A DNA stretch of 64,000 nucleotides from Nakamurella multipartita DSM 44233 (GCF_000024365.1 NC_013235.1:496001-560000); one strand, 5' to 3'; positions 35,317-45,497 are shown, counted from the first letter of the stretch. Notes: generated by a model not told the origin, from the letters alone. Numbers and translations are program-made.

Positions 35317-35778
35317 ATGAGGTCTATCCGTCGGATCGGTGTGACTGGTGCCACCGTCGTGGCGCTGATGGGCATGGGCATGGGAGTTGCGTCGGCTCAG
35401 AGCAAAGCCTCCGCAGAGCAGGATGGCGGTATCTACTTCGCGGGCCATGCGTCGGGTTCGCTGACCAAGGCAAGTGGGGGGTTTGAGGTCTACGACACCG
35501 GCCCGACTGACTATGAGCCGTGGGAATACCTCTCCGGCAAGGTGATCTGCTATTCGCAGAATGCTGCGGCCACCAAGGCGGTCTTCACCGCCAGGGTTAC
35601 CAAGGGCGATCTGGATAAGGCGAAGACGATCACGTTCTGGTTCAATGACAGCGACGCGCCCGTGATGCCGAATTCTTTCGGCTACGCGGTTGATGTTCCC
35701 GGTGCCCCATGCACAGGTACTCCCCAGAACGTGAAGTCCATCGAAGATGGCGAAGGCTACTACATCGATATCAGGTAG
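35317..35778 (+). CDS. Small secreted protein of unknown function
   Basis: 153 aa with a clear Sec signal peptide (MRSIRRIGVTGATVVALMGM, cleavage probably after ASA near residue 27). The mature part is short, polar and contains a Cys pair (KVICYSQ, GAPCTGT) that may form a disulphide. The strong GGAGGAGGAA at 35301-35310 fixes ATG 35317. Base composition is somewhat lower in GC than the flanks. No family recognised. Confidence 0.75.
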   Translation: MRSIRRIGVTGATVVALMGMGMGVASAQSKASAEQDGGIYFAGHASGSLTKASGGFEVYDTGPTDYEPWEYLSGKVICYSQNAAATKAVFTARVTKGDLDKAKTITFWFNDSDAPVMPNSFGYAVDVPGAPCTGTPQNVKSIEDGEGYYIDIR

Positions 35779-35866
35779 CTCGGCTATGCGAGGAACGCCG
35801 CCACGATATCGCCAAGCTCGAGCAACGAAGGGCAGCCCGGTGCTGCGAAGAATATGCGGCTGACGG

Positions 35867-37450
35867 TCAGAAGTACACCACCATCAGCTGCGCCAGCAGC
35901 ACCTTGACGATCATGCTCACCGGGAACAGCACCGCGTAGCCGATCGCGACACGCTGGTCGGGAACCTTGCCGATGGCGAACGCGTACGGCGCCGGGTTCA
36001 GTTGTGAGCCGGTGAGCCCGCCCAAAGAGCGGGCGGTGCCGTACTTCAGCACGGTCCGCAGCCCGATGACGCAGATCAGCGCGTGCGCGGCGGAGATGGC
36101 CAGGCCCAGGGTGACCAGCGGGAACCAGTCGGCGGCCAGGGCGGTGATCAGCCCGGACCCGGCGCCCGTGCCGACCGCGACCAGGAAGACCAGCAGCGAG
36201 TACTGGTTCAGCGTGTTGGCGACGTTCCCGGGCAGCGCCCAGATGATCGGGCCGGTCCGGCCCAGCGCACCCAGCACCACGCCCAGGATCAGCGGGGCGG
36301 TCGCGGTGCCCAGCACCAGCGTCCCGCCGCCCGGCAGCGGGATCTCGATGAACGCGGCCAGCAGGCCCAGGGTCAGGCCCAGACCGAGCCCGACCGGATT
36401 GATGTCGCCGGCCGTCCGCTCGGAATCGCCCAGCTCCTTGGTGATCGCGGCCAGCTGCTCCCGCGGCGCCGTCACCCGCAGCCGGTCGCCGCTGGCCAGC
36501 ACCAGGTCGGGCGTGGCGATGATGTCGACGTCACCCCGCCGGACCCGGCTGACCACCGCGTCGTACTTCTCGTCGAGCCGCAGGTCCACCAGCTCGCGGC
36601 CGACGTAGGAGCTGTTGGACAGGGTGATCCGGCGGAAGTCGATGTCCGACCTGTCCATCCACGGTTCCTCCTGGGCCGGCCGGCCCAGGTCGCCGATCAT
36701 CCGCTGGACCTCGTCCTCGCGCGCGGTGATCGTCAGCAGGTCTCCGTCGGCCAGGGCCTCCTCGTCGTGCGCGACGACCGTCGTCCCGCCGCGGGTCAGC
36801 CGGGACACCACCGCCTGGTAGCGGTCCGACAGTCCGCGCACCGTCAGGGCCGGGTCGCCCACCAGCTCCAGCGTGCGCACCGCGATCGGCGCCAGCTTCT
36901 TCCGGTCCTCGGCGGTGGGTTTGCGGCGTCCCGCGCTGATCAGGTACGAGCAACACAGGATGGTCAGCAGCACGGTGATCGGGTAGGCCACCGCGTACCC
37001 GATCGCCGGTTCCGGCGGGATCGGGCCGCCGGCAGCCAGTTGCTGCTGCACCGCGCCCAGCGCCGCGGTGGCGGTGCCCGCCCCGGCGAACGCGCCGGCA
37101 ACGGTGCCGATGTCCAGGCCGAACCAACTGCCCACACCGAGTGCCGCCGCCGCCATCGCCACGATGGCCAGCACCGACACCACCACCGGCTGCCAGCCCG
37201 ACCGCAGCGCGTTGACGAAGGACGGCCCGGCGGCGATGCCGACCATGTAGCAGAAGACGCACAGGGACAGGCTCGTGACGATCGGCGGCAGCGCGACCTT
37301 CGGCTCGATCGCGGACAGCGCCAACGCCACGAACAGCGCGCCGGCCGGACCGAACGACACCGGGCCGAATTTGATCTTGCCCAGCAGGCTGCCCACGCCC
37401 ACGCAGAAGAAGATGGTGAGCAGCGGGCTGTCGACGAACCATTGCAGCAT
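35867..37450 (-). CDS. AspT/YidE/YbjL-type transporter with two RCK_C (TrkA-C) domains
   Basis: About 527 aa from ATG 37450 (MLQWFVDSPLLTIFFCVGVG). Two blocks of about five hydrophobic helices flank two cytoplasmic regulatory domains of TrkA-C type (LGRPAQEEPWMDRS junction; ALADGDLLTITARE and VLASGDRLRVTAPRE are the repeated cores). This is the AspT/YidE duplication architecture. AspT is an aspartate:alanine exchanger; the substrate here is unknown. The gene is convergent with the secreted protein and follows nadE by about 90 bp on the same strand. Confidence 0.85.
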   Translation of the reverse strand: MLQWFVDSPLLTIFFCVGVGSLLGKIKFGPVSFGPAGALFVALALSAIEPKVALPPIVTSLSLCVFCYMVGIAAGPSFVNALRSGWQPVVVSVLAIVAMAAAALGVGSWFGLDIGTVAGAFAGAGTATAALGAVQQQLAAGGPIPPEPAIGYAVAYPITVLLTILCCSYLISAGRRKPTAEDRKKLAPIAVRTLELVGDPALTVRGLSDRYQAVVSRLTRGGTTVVAHDEEALADGDLLTITAREDEVQRMIGDLGRPAQEEPWMDRSDIDFRRITLSNSSYVGRELVDLRLDEKYDAVVSRVRRGDVDIIATPDLVLASGDRLRVTAPREQLAAITKELGDSERTAGDINPVGLGLGLTLGLLAAFIEIPLPGGGTLVLGTATAPLILGVVLGALGRTGPIIWALPGNVANTLNQYSLLVFLVAVGTGAGSGLITALAADWFPLVTLGLAISAAHALICVIGLRTVLKYGTARSLGGLTGSQLNPAPYAFAIGKVPDQRVAIGYAVLFPVSMIVKVLLAQLMVVYF

Positions 37451-37540
37451 CAGCGGACCCCCATCGGTGGGCGGCCCGCAGTGCCGGGCCACAGCGGGAA
37501 CCTTAGCTGTCCCACGGGGGTCGTGCAGGGGCGAAAGGCC

Positions 37541-39580
37541 CTACTCCGTCGGCACGTTCCGTTCCAGCTCGGCCAGCCACACCGCGGCGTTCCCGTCGGA
37601 CGGCGCCCGCCAGTCGCCGCGCGGCGAGAGCGAACCCCCGGCAGACACTTTCGGACCGTTCGGCATGGCCGACCGTTTGAACTGGCTGAACCCGAAATAG
37701 CGCTTGACGAACACGGTGAGCCACTGCCGGATCGGCGCGAGATCGTAGGCGCGGCGCCGCTCCGGCGGGAAGCCGATGGGCCACAACCCGCCGTCGACGT
37801 CGTGCCAGGCGTGCCAGGCCAGGAACGCGATCTTGGACGGCGGGAACCCGTACCGCAGCGTGTAGAACAGGTTGAAGTCCTGCAGTTCGTACGGCCCGAT
37901 GGACTTCTCGGTGCTCTGCGGCACCTCGCCGTCCTTGACCGGGATCAGCTCCGGTGAGATCTCGGTGCCCAGGATGGACAGCAGGATCTCGTCGACGTCG
38001 TCGGAGAAGTCGGCCAGCCCGGCCACCCACCGGATCAGATGCTGGATCAGGGTTTTCGGCACACCGGCGTTGACGTTGTAGTGCGACATCTGGTCGCCCA
38101 CGCCGTAGGTGCTCCAGCCAAGGGCCAGCTCGGACAGGTCGCCGGTGCCCAGCACGATGCCGTGGTGGTGGTTGGCCAGCCGGAACAGATAGTCGGTGCG
38201 CAGGCCGGCCTGCACGTTCTCGAAGGTGATGTCGTACACCTCCTCGCCGCGGCCGAACGGGTGGTCCAGGTCGGCGAGCATCTGCCGGGCCGCCGGCCGG
38301 ATGTCCAACTCGTTCGCGGTGATGCCCAGGGCGCGCATCAGTGCCCACGCGTTGGCCTTGGTCGACGTGCCCGTGGCGAACCCGGGCATGGTGAAGCCGC
38401 GGATGTTGGTCCGGGGGTACCCGAGCAGGTCCATCGCCCGGGCGGCGACGATCAGCGCGTGCGTCGAGTCCAGGCCGCCGGACACCCCGATCACCACGGT
38501 CCGGGTGCCGATCGCGCGAAGCCGCTGAACCAGTCCGTCGACCTGGATGTTGTACGCCTCGTAACAGTCCTGGGCCAGTCGCTCCGGGTCGGCCGGCACG
38601 AAGGGGAACCGCTCGACCACCCGCCGCAGACCCAGGTCCGCGTCGGGCGGCTGCAAGGTGAACTCGACCGTCCGCGGGACGGGACCGCCGACCGCCCGTC
38701 GGTTGTCGTCGAACGTGCCCTGCCGTGCCCGCTCCTGCCGGAGGCGGTCCAGGTCGACGTCGGCGACCGTGACGACGGGGTCCTCGGCGAACCGCGGCCC
38801 CTTCGCGAGCAGCACCCCGTTCTCGAAGATGGAGGTCTGCCCGTCCCAGCTCAGGTCGGTCGTCGATTCCCCGCGGCCGGCCGCCGCGTACAGGTAGGCC
38901 GACAGACAGCGCATCGACTGGGCCCGGCACAGCGCGGCGCGGGTGTCCGCCCGGCCGATGGTGATCGGGCTGCCGGACAGGTTGAGCAGCACCGTCGCCC
39001 CGGCCAGCGCCAGTCCGCTGGACGGCGGCACCGGCACGAACATGTCCTCGCAGATCTCCACCCCGATGGTCAGGCCGGGCAAGTCGGCGGCGGGAAAGAG
39101 CAGGTCGGTGCCGAATGGGGCATCCTGCCCGGCCACCGGAATGCTCTGCCCAACGATCCCGTCGCCCGAGGCGAACTGCCGGCGCTCGTAGAACTCCCGG
39201 TAGTTCGGCAGATGGATCTTGGGCACCACCCCGAGCACCGAACCCCGGTGCAGCACCACCGCGCAGTTGAACAGCCGGTCCCGATGCCGCAACGGGGCGC
39301 CGACGATGATCACCGGCAGCAGGTCCGCGGTGGCCGTGCACAGCTCACCGATGGCCGCGTGCACGGCGTCGAGCAGTGCCTGCTGACCGAGCAGGTCGTC
39401 GATGGCGTACCCGGTCAGCGACAGCTCCGGGAACAGCGCCACCGCCACCCCCTGCTCGGAGCATTGCCGGGCCACCGCGGCGATGCCGGCCGCGTTGCGC
39501 GTCGGATCGGCGATCCACACGTCGGCGGTGCAGGCGGCGACCCGGGCGAACCCGTGCGCGTACAGGGAGCGGAACGTCAT
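37541..39580 (-). CDS. nadE: Glutamine-dependent NAD+ synthetase
   Basis: 679 aa, the normal length for the two-domain actinobacterial enzyme. N-terminal nitrilase-like glutaminase with Glu in [14 protein letters not shown], Lys in [14 protein letters not shown] and Cys in [12 protein letters not shown]-terminal synthetase with the pyrophosphate loop [20 protein letters not shown]. It makes NAD from deamido-NAD, ATP and glutamine, the last step of NAD biosynthesis. ATG 39580 ([14 protein letters not shown]) matches the family N-terminus. Complete and single copy in the window. Confidence 0.96.
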   Translation of the reverse strand: MTFRSLYAHGFARVAACTADVWIADPTRNAAGIAAVARQCSEQGVAVALFPELSLTGYAIDDLLGQQALLDAVHAAIGELCTATADLLPVIIVGAPLRHRDRLFNCAVVLHRGSVLGVVPKIHLPNYREFYERRQFASGDGIVGQSIPVAGQDAPFGTDLLFPAADLPGLTIGVEICEDMFVPVPPSSGLALAGATVLLNLSGSPITIGRADTRAALCRAQSMRCLSAYLYAAAGRGESTTDLSWDGQTSIFENGVLLAKGPRFAEDPVVTVADVDLDRLRQERARQGTFDDNRRAVGGPVPRTVEFTLQPPDADLGLRRVVERFPFVPADPERLAQDCYEAYNIQVDGLVQRLRAIGTRTVVIGVSGGLDSTHALIVAARAMDLLGYPRTNIRGFTMPGFATGTSTKANAWALMRALGITANELDIRPAARQMLADLDHPFGRGEEVYDITFENVQAGLRTDYLFRLANHHHGIVLGTGDLSELALGWSTYGVGDQMSHYNVNAGVPKTLIQHLIRWVAGLADFSDDVDEILLSILGTEISPELIPVKDGEVPQSTEKSIGPYELQDFNLFYTLRYGFPPSKIAFLAWHAWHDVDGGLWPIGFPPERRRAYDLAPIRQWLTVFVKRYFGFSQFKRSAMPNGPKVSAGGSLSPRGDWRAPSDGNAAVWLAELERNVPTE

Positions 39581-39640
39581 GGGCCCATCCTGACGCAGAG
39601 GCCGGGACCGCACGCCCGGTGGTCCTACCCGGCGGCCCGT

Positions 39641-41296
39641 TCAGCTCGCGGCCACCGCCGGGTCCGGGGTGGGGCCGTCCTGCGGCCAGCGGTTGCGCAG
39701 GCTCAGGGTGGCGATCAGGCCGATCACCAGGAACGCGGCGGCGACGTAGGCCGAGTAGCTGGTGCCCTGCGAGAACGCCTGCTTGGCGGCATCGGCGGCC
39801 GCGGCCGTGGCCGGGTCGGCGGCCAGCGCGGGGATCGCCGAGCCGGCGCTGTCGACCACGGCGTTGACCAGCTGGTCGGTCGCGGCCGCCGGTACCCCCT
39901 GATCGGTCAGCTCGGTGGACAGCGAGTTGCCGGCCGAGACGAACAGCACCGTGCCGAGCACGGCAATGCCCAGCGCCGACCCGATCTGCCGGGACGTGCT
40001 CTGGATGCCCGAGCCCTCGCCGCTGCGGGCCACCGGCACGTCGGCCAGCACCACCCCGGTCAGCTGGGCGGTGGCCAGGCCCACCCCGAAGCCGTAGACG
40101 AACAGCAGGCCGACCAGCGGCGCCCACCCGGTGGTGGGGGAGACGACCAACCCAACCCCGGCGATGCCGATGATCTCGGCGACGATGCCGATCCGCACCA
40201 CCCCGACCGCGCCGATCTTGGCCGGCAGCCCGACCGAGAGCCCGCTGGCCGCGAACGAGCCGACGGCCAGGCCCAGCAGCACGAAACCGGTCTGCAGGGC
40301 GGTGCAGCCGAGCACGTTCTGCAGCCAGATCGGCAGCGACAGGATGATGCCGAACTCACCGAGCGAGACGATCAACGCGGCGATGTTGCCGTTGCGGAAG
40401 CTGGTGATGCCGAACAGTCCCGGGTCGATCAGCGAGGACCGGCCGGCCCGGGTGCGGCGGTAGGCCCGGATCACGAACACCACCAGGGCCAGCGCCGACA
40501 CGGCGAACGCGACCGGGATGGGCGACAGGGTGGACTCCCAGGTCCAGCCGTCGATCGTCAGCGGCTTGACCGAGGTCCACCAGCCGTACTGGCGGCCCTC
40601 GATGAGCCCGAACGCCAGCAGGCCGAAGCCGACGGTGGTCAGCAGCGCGCTGACCCAGTCCACCCCGGTGGTCTGCGGGCTGCGGGATTCGGGCACGAAC
40701 AGCAGCACCAGGGCGATGATCAGCAGCCCGACCGGCAGGTTGATGCCGAACGCCCAGCGCCAGGAGAACGCGGTGGTCAGCCAGCCGCCGAGCAACGGGC
40801 CGACGGCGGCCATGCCGCCGATCGTCGAACCCCAGACCGCGAACGCGATGCCCCGGTCGCGGCCGGTGAAGGTCGAGTTGATCAGCGACAGCGACGTGGG
40901 CAGGATCATCGCGCCGCCGACGCCCTGCAGCACCCGTGCCCCGATCAGCAGCGGCCCGGTCGCGGCCACCGCGGCCACCATCGAGGCGGCCATGAACACC
41001 ACGACGCCGATCAGCAGGATCCGGCGGCGGCCGTAACGGTCGGCCAGGGCGCCCCATATCAGCAGGGTGGCCGCGAACACCAGCGTGTACGACTCCTGTA
41101 CCCACTGCACCTCGGTCGAGGTCAGGCTCAGGTCGCGCACGATGTAGGGCACCGCGACGTTGACGATCGTCGAGTCGGCGATGATCAGGGCGACGGCCAG
41201 GCTGATCCCGACGAGCCCGATCCACCGGCGGCGGTCGGTGGTGGGGACGGTCGGCCCGGTCGACGTGGCGGGCTGGGTGGGTTCAGTGGTGCTCAT
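39641..41296 (-). CDS. MFS drug exporter, DHA2 family (14 helices)
   Basis: 551 aa with the DHA2 signatures: motif A GALADRYGRRRILL in loop 2-3, motif C-like GGAMILPTSLSLI, and VGPLLGGWLTTAFSWRWAFG. Fourteen hydrophobic segments can be traced. Such pumps export hydrophobic drugs using the proton gradient. It is divergent from the MarR regulator at 41363 with a shared 66-bp promoter region holding an inverted repeat. Confidence 0.92.
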   Translation of the reverse strand: MSTTEPTQPATSTGPTVPTTDRRRWIGLVGISLAVALIIADSTIVNVAVPYIVRDLSLTSTEVQWVQESYTLVFAATLLIWGALADRYGRRRILLIGVVVFMAASMVAAVAATGPLLIGARVLQGVGGAMILPTSLSLINSTFTGRDRGIAFAVWGSTIGGMAAVGPLLGGWLTTAFSWRWAFGINLPVGLLIIALVLLFVPESRSPQTTGVDWVSALLTTVGFGLLAFGLIEGRQYGWWTSVKPLTIDGWTWESTLSPIPVAFAVSALALVVFVIRAYRRTRAGRSSLIDPGLFGITSFRNGNIAALIVSLGEFGIILSLPIWLQNVLGCTALQTGFVLLGLAVGSFAASGLSVGLPAKIGAVGVVRIGIVAEIIGIAGVGLVVSPTTGWAPLVGLLFVYGFGVGLATAQLTGVVLADVPVARSGEGSGIQSTSRQIGSALGIAVLGTVLFVSAGNSLSTELTDQGVPAAATDQLVNAVVDSAGSAIPALAADPATAAAADAAKQAFSQGTSYSAYVAAAFLVIGLIATLSLRNRWPQDGPTPDPAVAAS

Positions 41297-41325
41297 CGGG
41301 CCCTCCGGGGCAAGGACGCAAGTAC

Positions 41326-41338
41326 TACGGAATCCGTA
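41326..41338. promoter_or_regulatory. Inverted repeat in the MFS-MarR divergent promoter
   Basis: TACGGA-A-TCCGTA forms a perfect 6-1-6 palindrome, overlapped by two direct copies of GTACTAC. It lies midway between the divergent starts at 41296 and 41363, so it is the probable MarR-family operator controlling both genes. Confidence 0.65.
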
Positions 41339-41362
41339 CTACACGGAAGGTAGCATGAAATC

Positions 41363-41821
41363 ATGACGCCACCAGTGCCGGCGGCCGGCCGCAGCCAGCT
41401 GGAAACGCAGTTGTTGCGTCAGGTCCAGGTGACCGGGTCGATGGCCGAGCAGGCCCTGGCCCGCCGGCTGGGCGTCAACGGCACCGACCTGGCCGCCATG
41501 GGCCACGTCAGCGCGGCCGAACCGCCGATCGGCCCGCGCGACCTGAGCCAGCGGCTGGGGCTCAGCCCCGCCGCCGTCACCGAGGTGGTCGACCGGTTGG
41601 AGAGCGCGGGACACCTGGTCCGCGAGCGCGACACCCTGGACCGGCGGCGGGTCCGGCTGCGGCCCTCGGCCCCGGCCACCACCCGGGTGCTGGCCGAACT
41701 GGCCCCCCTGATGCACGACCTGGACGAGCTGGCCGAGACATTCGACGACGCCGAACGGGCCGCGATCCGGCGCTACCTGCGGGGGGTCGTGGACGCCTTC
41801 ACCCGGTTCCAGCTGCCCTGA
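41363..41821 (+). CDS. MarR-family transcriptional regulator
   Basis: 152 aa winged-helix protein: GPRDLSQRLGLSPAAVTEVV (recognition helix) and the wing RERDTLDRRRVRLRPS with the DxR signature of MarR proteins. It stands divergent from the MFS exporter, the common arrangement for ligand-released repressors of efflux. Its 3' end overlaps the converging histidine kinase by 23 bp. Confidence 0.92.
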   Translation: MTPPVPAAGRSQLETQLLRQVQVTGSMAEQALARRLGVNGTDLAAMGHVSAAEPPIGPRDLSQRLGLSPAAVTEVVDRLESAGHLVRERDTLDRRRVRLRPSAPATTRVLAELAPLMHDLDELAETFDDAERAAIRRYLRGVVDAFTRFQLP

Positions 41822-43040
41822 CCGGCACCTGCACCCGGACCGTGGCGCCGCCGGCGGCCGGGCTGTCCACGCTGAACCGGCCGCCGGCCGCCTCCACCTT
41901 GACCCGCTGCGAGTCGACCCCGATGTGCCCCTCGGACAGCTTGCGGGCCGCCGTCCCCGGGGTGAACCCGATGCCGTCGTCGCTCACGGTCAGCTCGGCC
42001 ACCCCGTCGGCCAGCTCCAGCCCGATCGCCATCCGCGACGCGTGCGCGTGCCGGACGACGTTGCTGATCAGCTCCCGGGCCACCCCGAACAGCAGCTGAT
42101 CCTGATCGGTGCGGGCCTCGTCGGGCCAGCCGGCGGACTCCACCGACACCGTCAGCCCGCCCCGTTCGGCCGCCGTGCCGGCCAGTTGCCCGACCGCCAG
42201 GGCCAGCCCGGACTGCTCCAGCACGGCCGGGTGCAGCTCGGAGACGGTCGAGCGCAACAGCTTGGCCGTCTGGGTGAGCGCGTCGTCGAGCCGGTCGAAG
42301 GACCGCGCGGCCTCGTCCGGGGCGCCGTCCCGGGCGTCCTCCAGATCCATCCGGGCGGCCAGCACGTACTGCAGGGCGCCGTCGTGCAGGTTCTCGGCCA
42401 TCGCCCGGTGGGCGCTGTCGGTCGCGGTCATCAGCTCGGTCAGCAACCGGGTCCGGTCGTCCACCAGCGCCTGGATCGAGGCCACCCGCGACCGCTGGAT
42501 CCGGGACAGCCAGACCGCGGCCAGGCCGACGCCGGCCAGCGCGACCACCCGCAGCACGATCGACGGGATCGGCTCGACCTCGTTGGCGTCGCGGGTGAGC
42601 AGGCCCTCGGCCGCGTACAGCAGCACCGTCGGGATCACCACGCCGGCGCACACGCCCCAGCGCAACTGGGTGGCGGCCAGCACCGGGATGAGGAAGAAGC
42701 CGAACTGCAGGACGTAGGAGGTCCAGCTCTGATCGGCCGACCAGCCGGCGATCTGGGTCAGCGTGAGCAGGGCGATCAGGTCGACGTAGAGACCCAGCCA
42801 GCCCCAGGTCAGCGCGATCCGGTCGCCCCGGCGCAGCCACAGGGTCAGCCCGGCCACCGCGACCAGGTAACCGCCGGCCACCCACCAGGACAGCTCGGCG
42901 GCGTCCGCGGGCGGCAGGAACGCCAGGGTGCCGAGCACGAAGGCGGCCAGCAGCGCTCGCAGCGTCAACTGCAGGTTCAGCCCGCGCTGGGCGGCGTCGC
43001 GGACGATCTGTTGGACCTGCGTCACGGCCGGCCGGCTCAC
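41799..43040 (-). CDS. Sensor histidine kinase, NarL-type
   Basis: 413 aa from GTG 43040. About six hydrophobic segments in the N-terminal half (LRALLAAFVLGTLAFLP, WWVAGGYLVAVAGLTLWL, and others), a short coiled linker (RIQRSRVASIQALVDDRTRL), the phospho-His block MAENLHDGALQYVLAARMDL, and HATPase boxes (GVARELISNVVRHAHAS, VSDDGIGF, GGRFSVDS). The start overlaps the stop of the response-regulator gene upstream on the same strand, so the pair is coupled with the regulator first. Confidence 0.9.
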   Translation of the reverse strand: MSRPAVTQVQQIVRDAAQRGLNLQLTLRALLAAFVLGTLAFLPPADAAELSWWVAGGYLVAVAGLTLWLRRGDRIALTWGWLGLYVDLIALLTLTQIAGWSADQSWTSYVLQFGFFLIPVLAATQLRWGVCAGVVIPTVLLYAAEGLLTRDANEVEPIPSIVLRVVALAGVGLAAVWLSRIQRSRVASIQALVDDRTRLLTELMTATDSAHRAMAENLHDGALQYVLAARMDLEDARDGAPDEAARSFDRLDDALTQTAKLLRSTVSELHPAVLEQSGLALAVGQLAGTAAERGGLTVSVESAGWPDEARTDQDQLLFGVARELISNVVRHAHASRMAIGLELADGVAELTVSDDGIGFTPGTAARKLSEGHIGVDSQRVKVEAAGGRFSVDSPAAGGATVRVQVPVRAAGTG

Positions 43041-43684
43041 TCGAGCAGGCCGCGCCGCATGGCCTCGGCGACGGCGGCGGCCCGGTCCGAGACGCCGAGC
43101 TTCTCGTACAGCCGCTGGGTGTGGGTCTTGACCGTGCTGGCGCCGATGTAGAGCTCCTTGGCCAGCTGCGGGATCGACTGACCGCGGGCGAACCCGCGCA
43201 GCACCTGCAGTTCGCGCTCGGAGAGCACCGGGCCGGTCGGCTGGGCCCGCAGCCGGATCTCCTGGGCCAGCGAGCCGGCCAGCTCCGGCGGCACCACCGT
43301 CTTGCCCCGGGACACCGTCAGTACCGCGTCGACAATCTCGGCCCGGCGGGCGTCCTTGGACAGGTAGCCGGACGCGCCGACCTCCAACGCCCGGAACACC
43401 ACCGCGCTGTCGGTGATGGCCGAGAGCAACAGCACCTTGGTCGGCAGCTGGTCGCGCACCACCGCCTGGGTGATCGCGATGCCGTCCAGATCGGGCAGCT
43501 GGTAGTCGACCACGGCGACCTGCGGGCGGTGCTCGGCGATCGCGGCCAGGCCGTCCCGGCCGTTCTCCGCCTCGGCCACCACGGTGATCAGCCCGCTGTT
43601 GGTCAACCCGCGGCTGACCCCGTCACGGAAGAACGGATGGTCGTCGATCACGACGACCTCGATGCGACGCTCGGAGGTGAGCAC
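43037..43684 (-). CDS. NarL/LuxR-family response regulator
   Basis: 215 aa from GTG 43684: receiver with VVVIDDHPFFRDG, phospho-Asp in VAVVDYQLPDLDG, Lys in GYLSKDARRA, and LuxR helix-turn-helix (LSERELQVLRGFARGQSIPQ, STVKTHTQRLYEKLGVSDRA). Longer frames upstream to 44761 are not real because they cross the DinB_2 gene out of frame. Coupled with the kinase at 41799-43040. Confidence 0.92.
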   Translation of the reverse strand: MLTSERRIEVVVIDDHPFFRDGVSRGLTNSGLITVVAEAENGRDGLAAIAEHRPQVAVVDYQLPDLDGIAITQAVVRDQLPTKVLLLSAITDSAVVFRALEVGASGYLSKDARRAEIVDAVLTVSRGKTVVPPELAGSLAQEIRLRAQPTGPVLSERELQVLRGFARGQSIPQLAKELYIGASTVKTHTQRLYEKLGVSDRAAAVAEAMRRGLLE

Positions 43685-43737
43685 GAGGTGAGAGTACTGC
43701 CCGGCTGCGCCGGAAACCGGCGAGCTGCCCGCAGCGG

Positions 43738-44343
43738 TCAGACGACCGAGAATCCGGACGCCAGGGACGCCCGGCCGGTCAGCGCGAGCAGCAGCCGGGC
43801 GCCCTGACCCCGATCGACGGCGACGTCCACGGCCAGGGCGAGCGACTCGGCCAGCGCGTCGGCCGGCGGGTCGTAGGACAGCCCAGTGGCGGCGGCGATG
43901 TCCAGCGAGTGCACGACCAGCTCGAAGGTGCGGGTGACCAGGTACCCGCTCAGCCGCATGCCGCCGGCGATGCTCTCGATCACCGGGTCGTCCGTGGTGG
44001 CTGCCAGCGCCCTCGCGCAGTCCCGGACCAGGGTGCGCACCGTGGCGGCCGGGTCGTTCCCGAGAGCGGCGCCGGCCTGCCGACCGCGTTCGGTGACCGC
44101 GGCCATGATCTGCGCGGCGGCCGCGTAGTAGGCCGCCGTCGTCGGCACCGCCTCGGTCTCGGCGATCCGCGGCAGGTAGGTCAGGACGGTGACCAGCGAG
44201 CGGCTGGCGTGCCCGACCAGCGCCCGCAGGTCCCAGTCGCCCAGACCCGGGCCGGTCCACGCGTCGTCGGGAATGCGGTCGACCAGCTCGGCGAACGCCT
44301 GCGCGGCGGCGGCGAAGGTGCGGCGGGAGTCGCTCTCGGGCAT
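43738..44343 (-). CDS. TIGR03086/DinB_2-type mycothiol-dependent maleylpyruvate isomerase-like protein
   Basis: 201 aa helical-bundle protein. FAELVDRIPDDAWTGPGLGD then WDLRALVGHASRSLVTVLTY is the typical N-terminal block with the metal-binding His of the family, and SGYLVTRTFELVVHSLDIAA contains the second and third ligand region. Family members use mycothiol, the actinobacterial thiol. Substrate unknown. Stands 54 bp upstream of the response regulator on the same strand. Confidence 0.8.
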   Translation of the reverse strand: MPESDSRRTFAAAAQAFAELVDRIPDDAWTGPGLGDWDLRALVGHASRSLVTVLTYLPRIAETEAVPTTAAYYAAAAQIMAAVTERGRQAGAALGNDPAATVRTLVRDCARALAATTDDPVIESIAGGMRLSGYLVTRTFELVVHSLDIAAATGLSYDPPADALAESLALAVDVAVDRGQGARLLLALTGRASLASGFSVV

Positions 44344-44442
44344 GCGGTGACGATGCCGCGCGGACGGCCCGGTTCGCTGATCTTTCCCGCGCGTCGGCGG
44401 GGGATTCGTCCGGTTCGGCGCGGGTTTCGTCCGCGAACCGGG

Positions 44443-45477
44443 TCAGGGAGGCGGGGCCAGCTCCACCCGCACGCCCAACAGCCGCACCGGGCGGCGCAGT
44501 TCGAACCGGTCCAGCAGGCTCACCGCCGCCTCGCCGACCACCGCCGCGGAGGTGGTCGGTTCGGGCAGGGTGCGCAGGTGGCTCTCGGTGAAGAACGACG
44601 AGTTGCGGACGACCACCGCGACCCGGGTGATCACCCGGTCGTCGGCGACGACGTCGGTGACGACCTGGTCGGCCAGCACCCGCAACTCCCGCTCGACGAC
44701 GCCCCGCTCGGTCAGGTCCTGCTCGTAGGTCCGCTGGTGGCTGCGGGACCGGGCGATCCACGGCTCAATGCGGATCTCGGTCTCGCCCTCGCCCCGGGCC
44801 AGTGCCCGGTACCGCGGTCCGGTCGTCGGGCCCCACCATCGGACCAGTTCCGCCGGATCGGCCGCGGCCAGCTCGCGCACGGTGGCGATGCCGTGCTCGG
44901 CGAACCGGGCGGCGCCGCGGGCGCCGACGCCCCACAGCGCCCGGACCGGCCGGTCACCCATGATCGACATCCAGTTCGCGCCGGTCAGCCGGTACATGCC
45001 GGCCGGCTTGCCGAACCCGGTGGCCGTCTTGGCCCGCAGCTTGTTGTCCCCGATCCCGATGGAACAGGGCAGCCCCGTCGTATCCCGGACCAGCGCCTGG
45101 AGGCCGGCCGCCACCGGCTCCGGGTCGTCCGCCGTCACGCCCAGGAACGCCTCGTCCCAGCCCCACACCTCCAGCGGCCGCCCGGTGCCGCGCAGGGTGT
45201 CCATCACCTGCGCCGAAGCTGCCTCGTAGCCGGCGTGGTCCAGCGGCAGGAACACCGCGTCCGGGGCCTTGCGGGCGGCCACCCGCATCGGCAGGCCGGC
45301 CCGCACCCCCAGCGCCCGGGCCTCGTAGGACGCGCAGGTCACCACCTGCCGGGCCCGGGCCGGATCGCCGTCGCCGCCGACGACGACCGGCCGGCCGCGC
45401 AGATCGGGCCGGCGCAGCCGTTCGACCGACACCTGGAACTGGTCCAGGTCGACGTGGAACAACCACCAGCCGGCCAT
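44443..45477 (-). CDS. dinB: Y-family DNA polymerase IV (DinB-like) with Gln at the steric-gate position
   Basis: 344 aa from ATG 45477. Palm motifs: [13 protein letters not shown] (Asp10), [14 protein letters not shown], and the catalytic pair in GWDEAFLGV; then [20 protein letters not shown] and a little-finger domain with RTYEQDLTE. The enzyme copies damaged DNA. Where DinB has an aromatic steric gate after the Phe of motif I, this protein has Gln15, and the usual S-DEA-LD motif is G-W-DEAFLG, closest to the third DinB paralogue type of mycobacteria. No beta-clamp motif is obvious at the C-terminus. Confidence 0.9.
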   Translation of the reverse strand: MAGWWLFHVDLDQFQVSVERLRRPDLRGRPVVVGGDGDPARARQVVTCASYEARALGVRAGLPMRVAARKAPDAVFLPLDHAGYEAASAQVMDTLRGTGRPLEVWGWDEAFLGVTADDPEPVAAGLQALVRDTTGLPCSIGIGDNKLRAKTATGFGKPAGMYRLTGANWMSIMGDRPVRALWGVGARGAARFAEHGIATVRELAAADPAELVRWWGPTTGPRYRALARGEGETEIRIEPWIARSRSHQRTYEQDLTERGVVERELRVLADQVVTDVVADDRVITRVAVVVRNSSFFTESHLRTLPEPTTSAAVVGEAAVSLLDRFELRRPVRLLGVRVELAPPP

Positions 45478-45497
45478 CGGCCCATTGTCGGCCCGGA

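Noticed and set aside
38039-41353. A + strand frame of 1,104 codons
   Set aside because: It is antisense to nadE and the MFS gene; the translation is Arg/Gly/His/Gln-rich. High-GC DNA commonly keeps such frames open.
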